NCBI GenBank assembly: GCA_041748075.1
Contig: JBGTDX010000108.1
Location: forward strand, 1 to 61,369
Length of the DNA: 61,369 nt
Direction of reading: 5' to 3'
From: JBGSYJ01 sp041748075
GTDB lineage: Bacteria > Acidobacteriota > Thermoanaerobaculia > Gp7-AA8
Part shown: one piece after another, positions 34,808 through 43,256 of the stretch
How positions within the stretch are numbered: the first letter of the stretch is position 1
How the letters are laid out: each line of letters begins with the position of its first letter
Translations under genes and position numbers: made by a program
The notes under the pieces: generated by a model
The model's database searches: none
What the model was told of the DNA's origin: nothing
Seen by the model: the letters and a program-made list of their open reading frames with translations, nothing else

Positions 34808-35941
34808 GTGCTCTCCGTTGTCGTTTCCACACCCGATGTCGTCGGCTCGCGAATGGCGGGGCCGGGGATCCGCGCCTATCACCTGGCTCAGGAGCTCTCC
34901 CGTCACTTCGCCACGTCTCTCGTTGCCCAGTTCGAGGACTTCGCTCTTGACCGCGAAGGCTTCACGGCGATCCAGCGCGACTCGGCCGAGGCTCGATGGG
35001 CGCTTCTGCACGCAAACGTGATCATTGGCCAGCCGGCGCGGGATCTTCTCGCTCTCCCCCGCAAGGGTCGCCGGATGATCTACGACCTGTTTGATCCGAA
35101 CGTGCTCGAGCTTCGCGAGCTCTACGGCGCGAAACCCACGCTCCGCCAGACCGTCCACTACAACCGCGAATGGGGACGGCTGCGCATGGCGCTCCAGCAG
35201 GGCGACCTGCTTCTGGCCGCCACCCCCAGACAGAGGGATTTCTACACCGGCGTCTACTGCAGCTTTGCACCTGCCGCGAGTGAATGGCTCGAACGCTGGG
35301 TCGAGGTCCCGTTCGGCATTCCGGAGCATCCTCCCGACGGAACGGGCTCGGCACTCGATCCATCGCGGCCCTGGATCATATGGGGTGGAGGTACCTGGGA
35401 GTGGCTCGATCCCCTTACGGCGATCCAGGCTGTCGGCGTTCTCCGCGAATCGGGGATCGACTGCCGGCTGCTGTTCATGGGCGCCGAGCGGCCCAACCGT
35501 CAGGTCGCCGCGGCGGGCAATCCGGGAGGGATGCAGAAGGCGCTCTCCAAGGCGGGTGATGCGGTCGTCCGGAATACCGAATGGGTGCCATACCGGGATC
35601 GCGCGAAGTGGCTTTGCGGCGGACGGCTCGGCGTGATGCTTCACGCGAGGACGATGGAAGCGGAATTCTCGATTCGGACGCGGCTGTTCGACGCGATCTG
35701 GTGCTCGCTTCCGATGGTGGCTACCGAGGGAGGTTTCGCGGCCGATCTCATCGCGAAGGAAAGCCTCGGAGTCGTCGTCCGGCCATCGGACGTCGACTCG
35801 GTTGCCGATGGGATGCGGCGTCTGCTGACTGACGACGCTTTTCACGCCGCGTGCGTATCAAATCTCGATCGGATCCGGCCTCGATACCAATGGGACGCCG
35901 TTGTGCGTCCGCTGGTCGAGGCCATCTCCCAATGGCAGTGA
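34808..35941 (+). CDS. Family 4-like glycosyltransferase
   Basis: 377 residues from GTG 34808, which has AAGG upstream; an ATG at 34778 would add ten residues. GT-B type: N-terminal SVVVSTPDVVGSRMAGPGIRA with the glycine-rich acceptor loop (GPGIRAYHLAQEL), a mid-region YDLFDPNVLELRELYG, and the C-terminal nucleotide-sugar domain with WIIWGGGTWEWLDPLTAI and MVATEGGFAADLIAKESLG. Part of the exopolysaccharide run; the stop overlaps the next start by 10 bases. Confidence 0.85.
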   Translation: MLSVVVSTPDVVGSRMAGPGIRAYHLAQELSRHFATSLVAQFEDFALDREGFTAIQRDSAEARWALLHANVIIGQPARDLLALPRKGRRMIYDLFDPNVLELRELYGAKPTLRQTVHYNREWGRLRMALQQGDLLLAATPRQRDFYTGVYCSFAPAASEWLERWVEVPFGIPEHPPDGTGSALDPSRPWIIWGGGTWEWLDPLTAIQAVGVLRESGIDCRLLFMGAERPNRQVAAAGNPGGMQKALSKAGDAVVRNTEWVPYRDRAKWLCGGRLGVMLHARTMEAEFSIRTRLFDAIWCSLPMVATEGGFAADLIAKESLGVVVRPSDVDSVADGMRRLLTDDAFHAACVSNLDRIRPRYQWDAVVRPLVEAISQWQ

Positions 35942-36978
35942 CTCTCGAAGAGACTACCAGCCGTGACGCCGCCTTCAGCGGTGACGAACGCATCCAGCCA
36001 GACGATGCCGCGGATGCCAGTACCCTCGTTTCGGTTCTGATCGTCACCTGGAACAGCGAAGAGTGGGTCGAGCGCTGCCTCGCTGCACTTCCCGCCGCGT
36101 TCGGAGGCGTCGCTTACGAGGTCATCGTCCACGACAACAATTCTTCGGACGGAACGGTGGGCCGACTGACCGCCGCGGCCGACCGGCGCACGACAATTCA
36201 TACCGGCATGAAGAATGATGGATTCGCCGGAGGGATCAACCATTCGCTGGACAGAGCCCTAGGAGAGTACGTGCTCTGCCTGAATCCTGATTGTGAACCG
36301 GCGGCCGGTTCGTTGCGTCGGCTCGTCGAGTACCTCGAATCGCATCCGGAAGCCGGCGGGGCCGTACCGCTGCTGCTCGACGATTCCGGTGCTCCGCAAC
36401 GTGAGTTCCAGCTCCGCCGATTGCCTACCTTCAAGAGCCTGGCGGCCGAGATTCTGCTCATTGACCGGATCTTCCCGGACAACCGGGTTACCTCGAGATA
36501 CCGGTATCGCGATCTCGACATCACGAAGCATCAGAACATCGAGCAGCCCGCTGCTGCGGCGCTGATGCTTCGGAAATCGGTGTTCGACGAGGTGGGGCCC
36601 TTCGATGACTCTTTTGCGCCCGCCTGGTTCGAGGATGTGGATTACGCGATTCGGCTGGCGAGAGCGGGCAAGACGGTCTGCCTGGTGCCCGACTCCGTGG
36701 CGAAGCACCGCGGCGGAGCGAGCCTCGAGCACGTGTCGTTCGAAGATTTCCTCCGGATCTGGTACCGCAATCTCTTCATTTACGCCTCGAAATGGCTTCC
36801 GGCCGGGCAGGTCGAGGCGTTGCGGTGGGCAATCATCGTCGGCATGTGGATGCGCAGCGGTGCCACTCTGATCGGGCTGTCGAAGCTGCCGTCCGAGCGG
36901 GAGGCGAAGCCGGGAGCGTACCTGAGAGTGGCGGGCGACGCGTTCCGTCGATGGGAAGATTCTTCGACCGGTGTCTGA
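35932..36978 (+). CDS. Family 2 glycosyltransferase (rhamnosyltransferase-like)
   Basis: 348 residues. VSVLIVTWNSEEWVERCLAA, VIVHDNNSSDGT, KNDGFAGGINHSLD, the metal-binding region LCLNPDCEPAAGSL and the acceptor/base motif FAPAWFEDVDYAIRLARAG are standard GT2 features. A roughly 35-residue polar N-terminal extension precedes the fold. ATG 35932 overlaps the preceding stop; the longer upstream frame lacks support. Likely a cytoplasmic-face sugar transferase of the same polysaccharide. Confidence 0.88.
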   Translation: MAVTLEETTSRDAAFSGDERIQPDDAADASTLVSVLIVTWNSEEWVERCLAALPAAFGGVAYEVIVHDNNSSDGTVGRLTAAADRRTTIHTGMKNDGFAGGINHSLDRALGEYVLCLNPDCEPAAGSLRRLVEYLESHPEAGGAVPLLLDDSGAPQREFQLRRLPTFKSLAAEILLIDRIFPDNRVTSRYRYRDLDITKHQNIEQPAAAALMLRKSVFDEVGPFDDSFAPAWFEDVDYAIRLARAGKTVCLVPDSVAKHRGGASLEHVSFEDFLRIWYRNLFIYASKWLPAGQVEALRWAIIVGMWMRSGATLIGLSKLPSEREAKPGAYLRVAGDAFRRWEDSSTGV

Positions 36979-37018
36979 GTCTCCGCGCCTCGAGGGCCGA
37001 ACGCACTGGTCTCTCTGT

Positions 37019-37042
37019 GGCCGAACATTGCATGTTCGGTCC
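37019..37042. repeat. GGCCGAACATTGCATG imperfect palindrome
   Basis: GGCCGAACA, five-base loop, TGTTCGGTC with one G-T pair, within the 87-base gap between two GT2 genes. A near-identical copy lies at 48984-49006 and a shortened one at 49040-49057. Confidence 0.6.
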
Positions 37043-37065
37043 TGGGCGAGCAGGAATTCCTCAAC

Positions 37066-38049
37066 ATGACGACGCCCTCCCTTTCCGTGGTCCTGATCAC
37101 ATGGAACAGCGAGCGCTTCCTCGAGCGCTGTCTGGCGGGCGTCGCGCATCAGACGCTTCCCGGCATCGAGATCCACCTGATCGACAACGCGTCGACCGAT
37201 CGCTCCGTGGAACGGGCAATGTCGCTCATTCCCGGGCTTCATCTCATTCGCAACGAGACGAACCGCGGCTTTAGCGCCGCTGCAAATCAGGGGATTGCGG
37301 CGTCGAAGGGGACGTACGTATTGCTTCTGAATCCGGACGTTTTTCTCGAAGGCGGCTACGCCTGGAAATGCGTCGAATCGCTGGAAAAACATAGCGCTAA
37401 GTTCGGCTCAGCCACTGGCAAACTGCTGCGGGGAACCGGCTCGTCGATCGAACCGACCAGCATCGTCGACTCGAAGGGCATCGTCATGACCCGGAACGGA
37501 CGTCATCTCGATATCGGCGCCGGGGAAGAAGACGACAGCCGGCCGGTCGAGCCGTTCGAAGTCTTCGGTGTCTCGGCCGCTGCGGCAGTTTACCGTCGCT
37601 CCTTTCTCGATGATGCGGCGATTGGTGGGCAGCCGTTTGACGAATCCTTCTTCGCATACCGCGAAGATGCGGACCTTGCGTGGCGTGGGCGGCTATTCGG
37701 ATGGCGTGCGTTGTCGGTGCCCCTCGCGGTGGGCTATCACGTCAGGACCGTGACACCGGAGAAGCGGAAGAGCCTGCCTCCGTCGATCAACATGCACTCG
37801 GTAAAGAACCGATTTCTCCTTCGCCTGAAGAATCAGGGGCGCTATCTGACCCTCCGCAATCTGCCACGGCAGGCGTTCCGCGATGTCGTCGTTCTGGCAG
37901 CGGCGCTGACGGTGGAACGATCGTCGCTACCGGCCTTCCGCTGGTTGTGGCAACATCGCGGCGAGATCATGAAAAGCAGGCGGGAGATTCAGCGGCGACG
38001 GCGTGTGAGCGACCGGCAGCTTGCTCCCTGGTTCCGGCATGGCGGCTGA
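37066..38049 (+). CDS. Family 2 glycosyltransferase
   Basis: 327 residues, a close relative of the preceding GT2: LSVVLITWNSERFLERCLAG, IHLIDNASTDRSVE, NETNRGFSAAANQGIA, VLLLNPDVFLEGGY and FFAYREDADLAWRGRLFGW. The C-terminal 70 residues are basic with possible membrane-associated helices. The next gene starts 11 bases before its stop, in another frame. Adds one sugar in the exopolysaccharide repeat, by inference. Confidence 0.88.
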   Translation: MTTPSLSVVLITWNSERFLERCLAGVAHQTLPGIEIHLIDNASTDRSVERAMSLIPGLHLIRNETNRGFSAAANQGIAASKGTYVLLLNPDVFLEGGYAWKCVESLEKHSAKFGSATGKLLRGTGSSIEPTSIVDSKGIVMTRNGRHLDIGAGEEDDSRPVEPFEVFGVSAAAAVYRRSFLDDAAIGGQPFDESFFAYREDADLAWRGRLFGWRALSVPLAVGYHVRTVTPEKRKSLPPSINMHSVKNRFLLRLKNQGRYLTLRNLPRQAFRDVVVLAAALTVERSSLPAFRWLWQHRGEIMKSRREIQRRRRVSDRQLAPWFRHGG

Positions 38050-39172
38050 ACCCGGCAGGCGTCCCCTTTCGGTCGCGATCATCGGAACGCGCGGAGTTCC
38101 GCCCGTCTACGGTGGCTTCGAGACCTTCGCCGCCGAGCTCGGAGCCCGGCTGGCTGCACGCGGCCACGAGGTGACCGTCTACTGCCGGGCGTCCCTCTAT
38201 CGAGATGAAGGCTTGAGGTGGGAGGGAGTGCGGCGAATCGAGCTTCCCGCACTGCGACACAAGTACTTCGAAACAGTCAGCCACTCGCTGCTCTCTGTCC
38301 TCGACGCTTTCCGCCGGGATTTCGATGCCGCGATCGTCTGCAACGCGGCGAACGCATTCGTTCTGCCTCTGCTGCGCGTGGGCAGGATCCCGGTGGCGAT
38401 CAACGTCGACGGAATCGAGCGGCACCGGAAAAAATGGAATGCGTTCGGACGGTTCGTCTACATGACGGGAGAGGCGTTCTCGGCTCATTTTGCCGACCGA
38501 GTGATCGCCGATGCGGAAGTGATCGCGGAATACTATCGAAGGCAGTTTGCTATCGAGCCGGACATTCTGGCGTACGGCTCCGGCTTTCCTGATGAAGAGG
38601 ACTCCAATATCCTGTCACTGCTGGGTCTCGAGAGCCGGGACTATCTGCTCTACGTCAGCCGCTTCGAGCCGGAGAACAACCCTGAGGCCGTGGTTGCGGC
38701 CTACGCGAAGGTAGGCGGGTCGCGGCCCCTTGTCATGGTGGGCGATGCGCCGTACGCCGGCGAGCTCATAGGGCGCCTGGAGAGGACATCCGACAGCAGG
38801 ATCCTGTTTCCAGGGGCAATCTACGGGCTGGATTACAGGACCCTCCAGAGGAACGCGCTCCTTTACATCCAGGCGACGGAAGTGGGGGGGACGCATCCCG
38901 CTCTGATTGAGGCGATGGGCTCGGGAGGTGCGGTTCTCGCCAATGACACGCCGGAGAATCGTGAGGCCGGGGGAAGTGCGGTGCGGTATTTCCGGTTGGG
39001 GAGCGATCAGAATCTCACGGTGCTCCTTGAGGAAAGTTTGGACGATCCGGGCGCGCTGGACGTATATCGAACGATGGCCCGTGACCGGGCCCAATCAACC
39101 TATGACTGGAGTGTCGTCACCGACCGATATGAATCGCTGCTCGCCGAGCTGGCGGCGGCGAGGGTCCCGTAA
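38039..39172 (+). CDS. Family 4 glycosyltransferase with DUF1972-type N-terminus
   Basis: 377 residues from ATG 38039. The N-terminal motif VAIIGTRGVPPVYGGFETFA followed by RGHEVTVYCR is characteristic of DUF1972 rhamnosyltransferase-like GT4 proteins. The GT-B C-terminal half has YLLYVSRFEPENNPEAVVAA, VMVGDAPYAGEL and the nucleotide-sugar loop TEVGGTHPALIEAMGSGGAV with the E-x7-E-like acidic residue. Overlaps the previous gene by 11 bases. The initiating transferase follows after about 100 bases. Confidence 0.9.
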   Translation: MAAEPGRRPLSVAIIGTRGVPPVYGGFETFAAELGARLAARGHEVTVYCRASLYRDEGLRWEGVRRIELPALRHKYFETVSHSLLSVLDAFRRDFDAAIVCNAANAFVLPLLRVGRIPVAINVDGIERHRKKWNAFGRFVYMTGEAFSAHFADRVIADAEVIAEYYRRQFAIEPDILAYGSGFPDEEDSNILSLLGLESRDYLLYVSRFEPENNPEAVVAAYAKVGGSRPLVMVGDAPYAGELIGRLERTSDSRILFPGAIYGLDYRTLQRNALLYIQATEVGGTHPALIEAMGSGGAVLANDTPENREAGGSAVRYFRLGSDQNLTVLLEESLDDPGALDVYRTMARDRAQSTYDWSVVTDRYESLLAELAAARVP

Positions 39173-39271
39173 GACTCCCGGTGAGTTCCTGTATGCTGTT
39201 TCAGTAACGAGTGAGGGACCCTGGAGTTCCGGCGACCCCGATGAGCAGGCCATGGGCGGGCGGAGAGAAAC

Positions 39272-40720
39272 ATGCTGAAGCAGAGGGCCAGATTCATCGC
39301 CAGGTTCGTTTACCTGGTCGACCTCACCCTCACCTCCGCAGCGTTTTTCATAGCCTTCTTCATCCGTGATTTCGTGCTCCCCTGGGTTGCGCCTGTTCAC
39401 TTTCCAACGGGCCTTTATCCGCTCGCCGAGTACCTGAAGATCTACCCGATCGTCCTGGTGATCTGGTCGCTGCTGTTCTTCTCGAATCACGCGTATCACA
39501 GCCACCGCACGGTTTCGGTTCGGTCCGAGGCGTTCACCACACTCCGGATCGTAGCGGTGGGGACGGCGATTCTCGCAAGCTTCGCGTATCTGATTCCGCT
39601 CAGGCAGCTCTCGCGCTCCTGGTTCATTCTCTTCGTTGCGCTGTCTGCGCTCTTCCTCATCGCCGAAAAGCTCGCTGTGCGATTGATTGCCCGCTACGTC
39701 CGATCGCGCGGCCTCAACTACCGGACGATTCTCATCGTGGGAACTGGAAAGCGGGCCACGGAAGTGGCGGGCCTGATCCGGGAGCACAAGTACTGGGGCT
39801 ACAAAGTAATCGGGTTCGTCTCGGACGGCCACCGCCTGACGAACGGCTGGGCGCGATATCCGATCCTGGGCACCGTTTCCGACCTCCCGATGATCCTCGA
39901 GAAGGGAGTCGAGGGTGGTGGACATACGATCGACGAGATCGTATTCGCCGTGACCCGCCGGAAGCTCGATGCCATGGAGTCAATCTTCCTTCTCTGCGAG
40001 GAGCTGGGGATCCGCACCAGGATCGCGATGAACTTCTTCCCGAATCGGGTAGCTCGCGTCGAGCTGGAAGAGCTCGAGGGCGTTCCGTTTCTCACGTTCA
40101 CGACCACGCCATCCAACGAGGCGCAACTCGCGCTCAAGCGGGCACTCGATGTCGCCGCATCTCTAGCCCTTCTCGCGATCAGTCTGCCGGTGCTCGGGGT
40201 CGCGGCCCTCGCGATTCGCCTCAGCTCTCCGGGATCCGTCCTGTTCAAACAGGAGCGGATCGGTCTCAACGGGCGGATCTTCACGCTCTACAAGTTCCGC
40301 ACGATGATCGAAGACGCGCATCAGCGCAGGCTCGAGGTCCAGCATCTCAATGAGATGACCGGTCCGGTGTTCAAGTCGAAGAGCGACCCGCGCATCACGA
40401 CGGTGGGCCGGATTCTCAGGAAGTTCTCTTTCGACGAGATCCCGCAGCTCTGGAACGTCCTCAAGGGTGATATGAGCCTGGTCGGACCGCGGCCTCCGAT
40501 CCCCGAGGAGGTCTGGTCGTACGAGCGGTGGCAGCGCCGCCGCCTGTCGATGAAGCCCGGCCTGACTTGTCTGTGGCAGGTCAGCGGTCGCAACAACGTC
40601 GACTTCAACCATTGGATGGAGCTCGACCTGCAGTACATCGACAACTGGTCGCCGGGGCTCGACTTCAAGATCCTGCTGCGGACCATTCCCGCCGTCCTGT
40701 CGGGTAAGGGCGCCTCCTAG
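39272..40720 (+). CDS. Polyprenyl-phosphate sugar-phosphate transferase (initiating enzyme)
   Basis: 482 residues. It transfers a sugar-1-phosphate to undecaprenyl phosphate to start repeat-unit synthesis. Four to five N-terminal helices (VYLVDLTLTSAAFFIAFFI, LVIWSLLFFS), a central Rossmann-like domain (TILIVGTGKRATEVAGLI) and the C-terminal sugar transferase domain: FKQERIGLNGRIFTLYKFRTM, FSFDEIPQLWNVLKGDMSLV, VGPRPPIPEE and KPGLTCLWQVSGRNN. Belongs to the WbaP/CpsE type. Last gene of the cluster, followed by a repeat-filled spacer. Confidence 0.95.
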   Translation: MLKQRARFIARFVYLVDLTLTSAAFFIAFFIRDFVLPWVAPVHFPTGLYPLAEYLKIYPIVLVIWSLLFFSNHAYHSHRTVSVRSEAFTTLRIVAVGTAILASFAYLIPLRQLSRSWFILFVALSALFLIAEKLAVRLIARYVRSRGLNYRTILIVGTGKRATEVAGLIREHKYWGYKVIGFVSDGHRLTNGWARYPILGTVSDLPMILEKGVEGGGHTIDEIVFAVTRRKLDAMESIFLLCEELGIRTRIAMNFFPNRVARVELEELEGVPFLTFTTTPSNEAQLALKRALDVAASLALLAISLPVLGVAALAIRLSSPGSVLFKQERIGLNGRIFTLYKFRTMIEDAHQRRLEVQHLNEMTGPVFKSKSDPRITTVGRILRKFSFDEIPQLWNVLKGDMSLVGPRPPIPEEVWSYERWQRRRLSMKPGLTCLWQVSGRNNVDFNHWMELDLQYIDNWSPGLDFKILLRTIPAVLSGKGAS

Positions 40721-40971
40721 CCCGCCCTCCCTGGTTGTGAGTTCTGCCCGCCCGGACCGCCCTCCCGCCCGGTTGTGAGTTCTGCCCGCCCGGACCGCCC
40801 ACACGGTTCTGGGTTCTGAGTTCACACCCGCCCGACCCGAGCAATTTGACGTGTCATCCTGACGGTCGCGATCCACAACGGGCGGGTGGGAACCCAGAAC
40901 TCAGAACCGTGAGGCGGGGTGGGAGTGCAGAACTCACAACCGGGCGGCCGGCGGAGCTGTAAACTCATCCC
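40721..40971. repeat. AGTTCTG-word inverted repeat spacer
   Basis: Words GGTTGTGAGTTCTGCCCGCC (twice, about 40731-40795) and GGTTCTGGGTTCTGAGTTC on the left, against AACCCAGAACTCAGAACCG and CAGAACTCACAACCGG on the right (about 40888-40942). At the centre is the start of the palindrome family, GTGTCATCCTGACGGTCGCG (about 40851), without a right arm. Lies between the sugar transferase and decarboxylase genes. Confidence 0.8.
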
Positions 40972-42399
40972 ATGACCGACGATCTCATCCTCGATCAGAA
41001 CCCCGAAGAGTTCCGCCGCGCGGCGCATGCTGCGGTCGACTGGATCGCCGATTACCTCGAGAACATCGATGCGCGTCCCGTGCTCTCGCGCGACGCTCCC
41101 GGCTCGCTCGCGACGAGGCTTCCTGATGGCCCGACGACCCAAGGGCGCTCGTTCGAGGAGTTGATGGGGACGTTCGACGATGCTGTCATGCCTGGAATCA
41201 CCCACTGGAACCATCCCGCCTTCTTCGCCTACTTTGCGATCACCGGATCGCAAGCGGGCATTCTCGGCGAGATGCTCTCGTCGGCTCTCAACGTCAACGG
41301 CATGCTGTGGAAGACGTCTCCGGCCGTAACCGAGCTCGAGATCATCGTGCTCGACAGGCTTCGGGGGCTCCTCGGTCTTCCCGAGGGGCTGTTCGGCATC
41401 ATCAACGACACCTCCTCCATCAACACTTTTCTCGCCCTCGCCGCAGCGCGGGAAGCGCTCGGTTTCGACATCCGTCAGGAAGGCATGACGGGAAGGACCC
41501 TCCCTCAGTTCCGGATCTATTTTTCGGATCAGGCCCATTCGTCCGTCGAGAAAGCTGCGCTGGCCCTCGGGCTGGGAGTGAGGGGAGTCAGGAAGATCGC
41601 GAGCGACCGGGCCTTCGCGATGGATGCAGATGCGCTCGAGCGCGCAGTCGCGGAGGACCGCAAAGCGGGAGTCGTCCCGTGCGCCGTCGTGGCGACGACC
41701 GGCACGACTTCGACGGCCGCCATCGATCCCCTTCGCCGGATCGGTGAGATTGCGAATCGCGAGTCGATGTGGCTGCACGTCGACGCTGCGTATGGCGGAT
41801 CTGCGACGATCGATCCCCGATCACGATCGATGTGGAACGGAGTCGAGCAGGCGGATTCCATCGTCGTGAATCCCCACAAGTGGCTCTTCACTCCCGTCGA
41901 CTGCAGCGTCCTCTGGACCAAGCGGCCCGAGATGCTTCGCGAGACGTTCTCACTGATCCCGGAGTACCTGCGGACCGACTCCGGTAAAGTCATCAACTAC
42001 ATGGACTACGGCCTGCAGCTGGGACGCCGTTTCCGCGCGCTGAAGCTCTGGCTCGTTCTGGAGCATTACGGAATCGACAGGCTTCAGGCGGTGATCCGGA
42101 ACCACATCGGCCTCGCGAAACGTCTTGCCGATGAGCTCGAAAATCGAGACGACATCGAACTGCTTGCACCGCAGTCGCTCGGCGTCGTCGTGTTCCGCGC
42201 CGTCGTACGCGACGAGAAAGGCGACGTGAACGAAGCGGCATCAGAGCGTCGGACCGAGGAGCTGTTGACGAAGATGAACGAATCGGGACGGCTGTTTGTG
42301 TCGCACACGAAACTGCGGGACCGTTACGGAATCAGAGTCGCGATCGGCAACGGCGCGACGAAGTGGGAGCAGGTGTCGAGAGTGCTCGAGTTTCTCTGA
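40972..42399 (+). CDS. PLP-dependent aromatic-L-amino-acid-type decarboxylase
   Basis: 475 residues, group II decarboxylase. The N-terminal segment matches the family (PEEFRRAAHAAVDWIADYLE, MPGITHWNHPAFFAYFA). Core motifs are the PLP-ring contact region INDTSSINTFLALAAAR, the Asp-PLP motif LHVDAAYGGSA and the Schiff-base Lys in VNPHKWLFTPVDCSVLW. It probably decarboxylates an aromatic amino acid to an amine; tryptophan, phenylalanine or dopa cannot be separated by eye. Its stop overlaps the ATG of the HEIGH membrane protein (TGATG), suggesting coupled expression. Confidence 0.93.
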   Translation: MTDDLILDQNPEEFRRAAHAAVDWIADYLENIDARPVLSRDAPGSLATRLPDGPTTQGRSFEELMGTFDDAVMPGITHWNHPAFFAYFAITGSQAGILGEMLSSALNVNGMLWKTSPAVTELEIIVLDRLRGLLGLPEGLFGIINDTSSINTFLALAAAREALGFDIRQEGMTGRTLPQFRIYFSDQAHSSVEKAALALGLGVRGVRKIASDRAFAMDADALERAVAEDRKAGVVPCAVVATTGTTSTAAIDPLRRIGEIANRESMWLHVDAAYGGSATIDPRSRSMWNGVEQADSIVVNPHKWLFTPVDCSVLWTKRPEMLRETFSLIPEYLRTDSGKVINYMDYGLQLGRRFRALKLWLVLEHYGIDRLQAVIRNHIGLAKRLADELENRDDIELLAPQSLGVVVFRAVVRDEKGDVNEAASERRTEELLTKMNESGRLFVSHTKLRDRYGIRVAIGNGATKWEQVSRVLEFL

Positions 42400-43022
42400 T
42401 GGGACGGTTCGAGCTGCCGCCGGCATACGGCGAGGATGGTTTCGAGGGCGAGGGCTCGTTCCTCCAGTCCTTACGCGCCGACATCGAAGACTGGACCCGC
42501 GGGCGGTGGTGGGCTGTTCGTCTCCCGCTGCTCCTCTACCTCGCATGGGGTCTGCAAGCCCACCTGAAGGATCCGTATTACGGAACCCTCCTCTTTTCGG
42601 GGGTGACACTCGCGATTCATGAGATCGGACACGTGATCTTCGGGTTCCTTCCGATGTTCTTCGCAATCGCGGGAGGCACGTTCCTTCAGCTCGCCGCGCC
42701 GGTTGCGACTGCCGCGATCTTTCTTCGTCAGCGAGACTATTTCGGCGTCACCGTTGCAGGTTTCTGGCTCTCATTCAGCCTTTTCAACGTCGCGACTTAC
42801 GCCGAGGATGCGAAGTTTAGAGATCTGCCGCTCGTGAGTCTCGGAAGTGGCGAGATCATTCATGACTGGAACTACATGCTCACTTCCCTCGGGATGCTCG
42901 AGAGCCACCTGGCAGTCGCGAGCTTCGTCAGGTTTCTCGCCGGAACGATCGGCTTTGCCTCGCTCGCTTCCGGTGTGTGGCTGTGCTGGCGGATGTACCG
43001 GGGGGGAAGAAGTAGTCAGTAG
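42399..43022 (+). CDS. Membrane protein with HEIGH zinc-protease-like motif
   Basis: 207 residues; family not named. Four to five helices. H74-E-I-G-H78 lies in a membrane segment (SGVTLAIHEIGHVIFGFLPM) followed by GGTFLQL, as in membrane-embedded metalloproteases. A second conserved-looking motif, EIIHDWNYMLTSLGML, could provide the third ligand. It lacks the NPDG/LDGG motif of the RseP family and any PDZ domain. Coupled to the decarboxylase gene. The last residues (GRSSQ) come from an AGTAGTCAG repeat that also supplies the stop. Catalysis is inferred only. Confidence 0.8.
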   Translation: MGRFELPPAYGEDGFEGEGSFLQSLRADIEDWTRGRWWAVRLPLLLYLAWGLQAHLKDPYYGTLLFSGVTLAIHEIGHVIFGFLPMFFAIAGGTFLQLAAPVATAAIFLRQRDYFGVTVAGFWLSFSLFNVATYAEDAKFRDLPLVSLGSGEIIHDWNYMLTSLGMLESHLAVASFVRFLAGTIGFASLASGVWLCWRMYRGGRSSQ

Positions 43023-43256
43023 TCAGTAGTCAGTAGGGAGACTTCTCAAGAATGAAGGATGAAGGATAAGGATGATTCCCTACTCCGGGCCGACGTCATC
43101 CTGAGCGAAGCGATGGATCTCCTGAAGAGGATCGATCATGGCAAGCAGAGATCCTTCGCATCGCTCAGGATGACGTGGCCCCCGGAAGCAGGGCTTCAAC
43201 CTTCGTCCTTACGGAAGTCTTTCTATGACTCCTGACTACTGACTACCGGGCGGGCC
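43023..43256. repeat. Nested repeat between convergent genes (AGTAGTC words, palindrome inside)
   Basis: Left arm AGTAGTCAGTAGTCAGTAG (43011-43037) and right arm CTGACTACTGACTAC (about 43231-43246). A second tier GAATGAAGGATGAAGGAT (about 43051-43068) faces CAACCTTCGTCCTTAC (about 43197-43212). The GTCATCCTGAG palindrome 43093-43177 is at the centre. Three nested tiers between two convergent genes, suited to a bidirectional terminator. Confidence 0.82.

Noticed and set aside
37019..37042. LexA/SOS box of the GAAC-N4-GTTC type
   Set aside because: The half-sites are 7 bases apart rather than 4, and the neighbours are sugar transferases.
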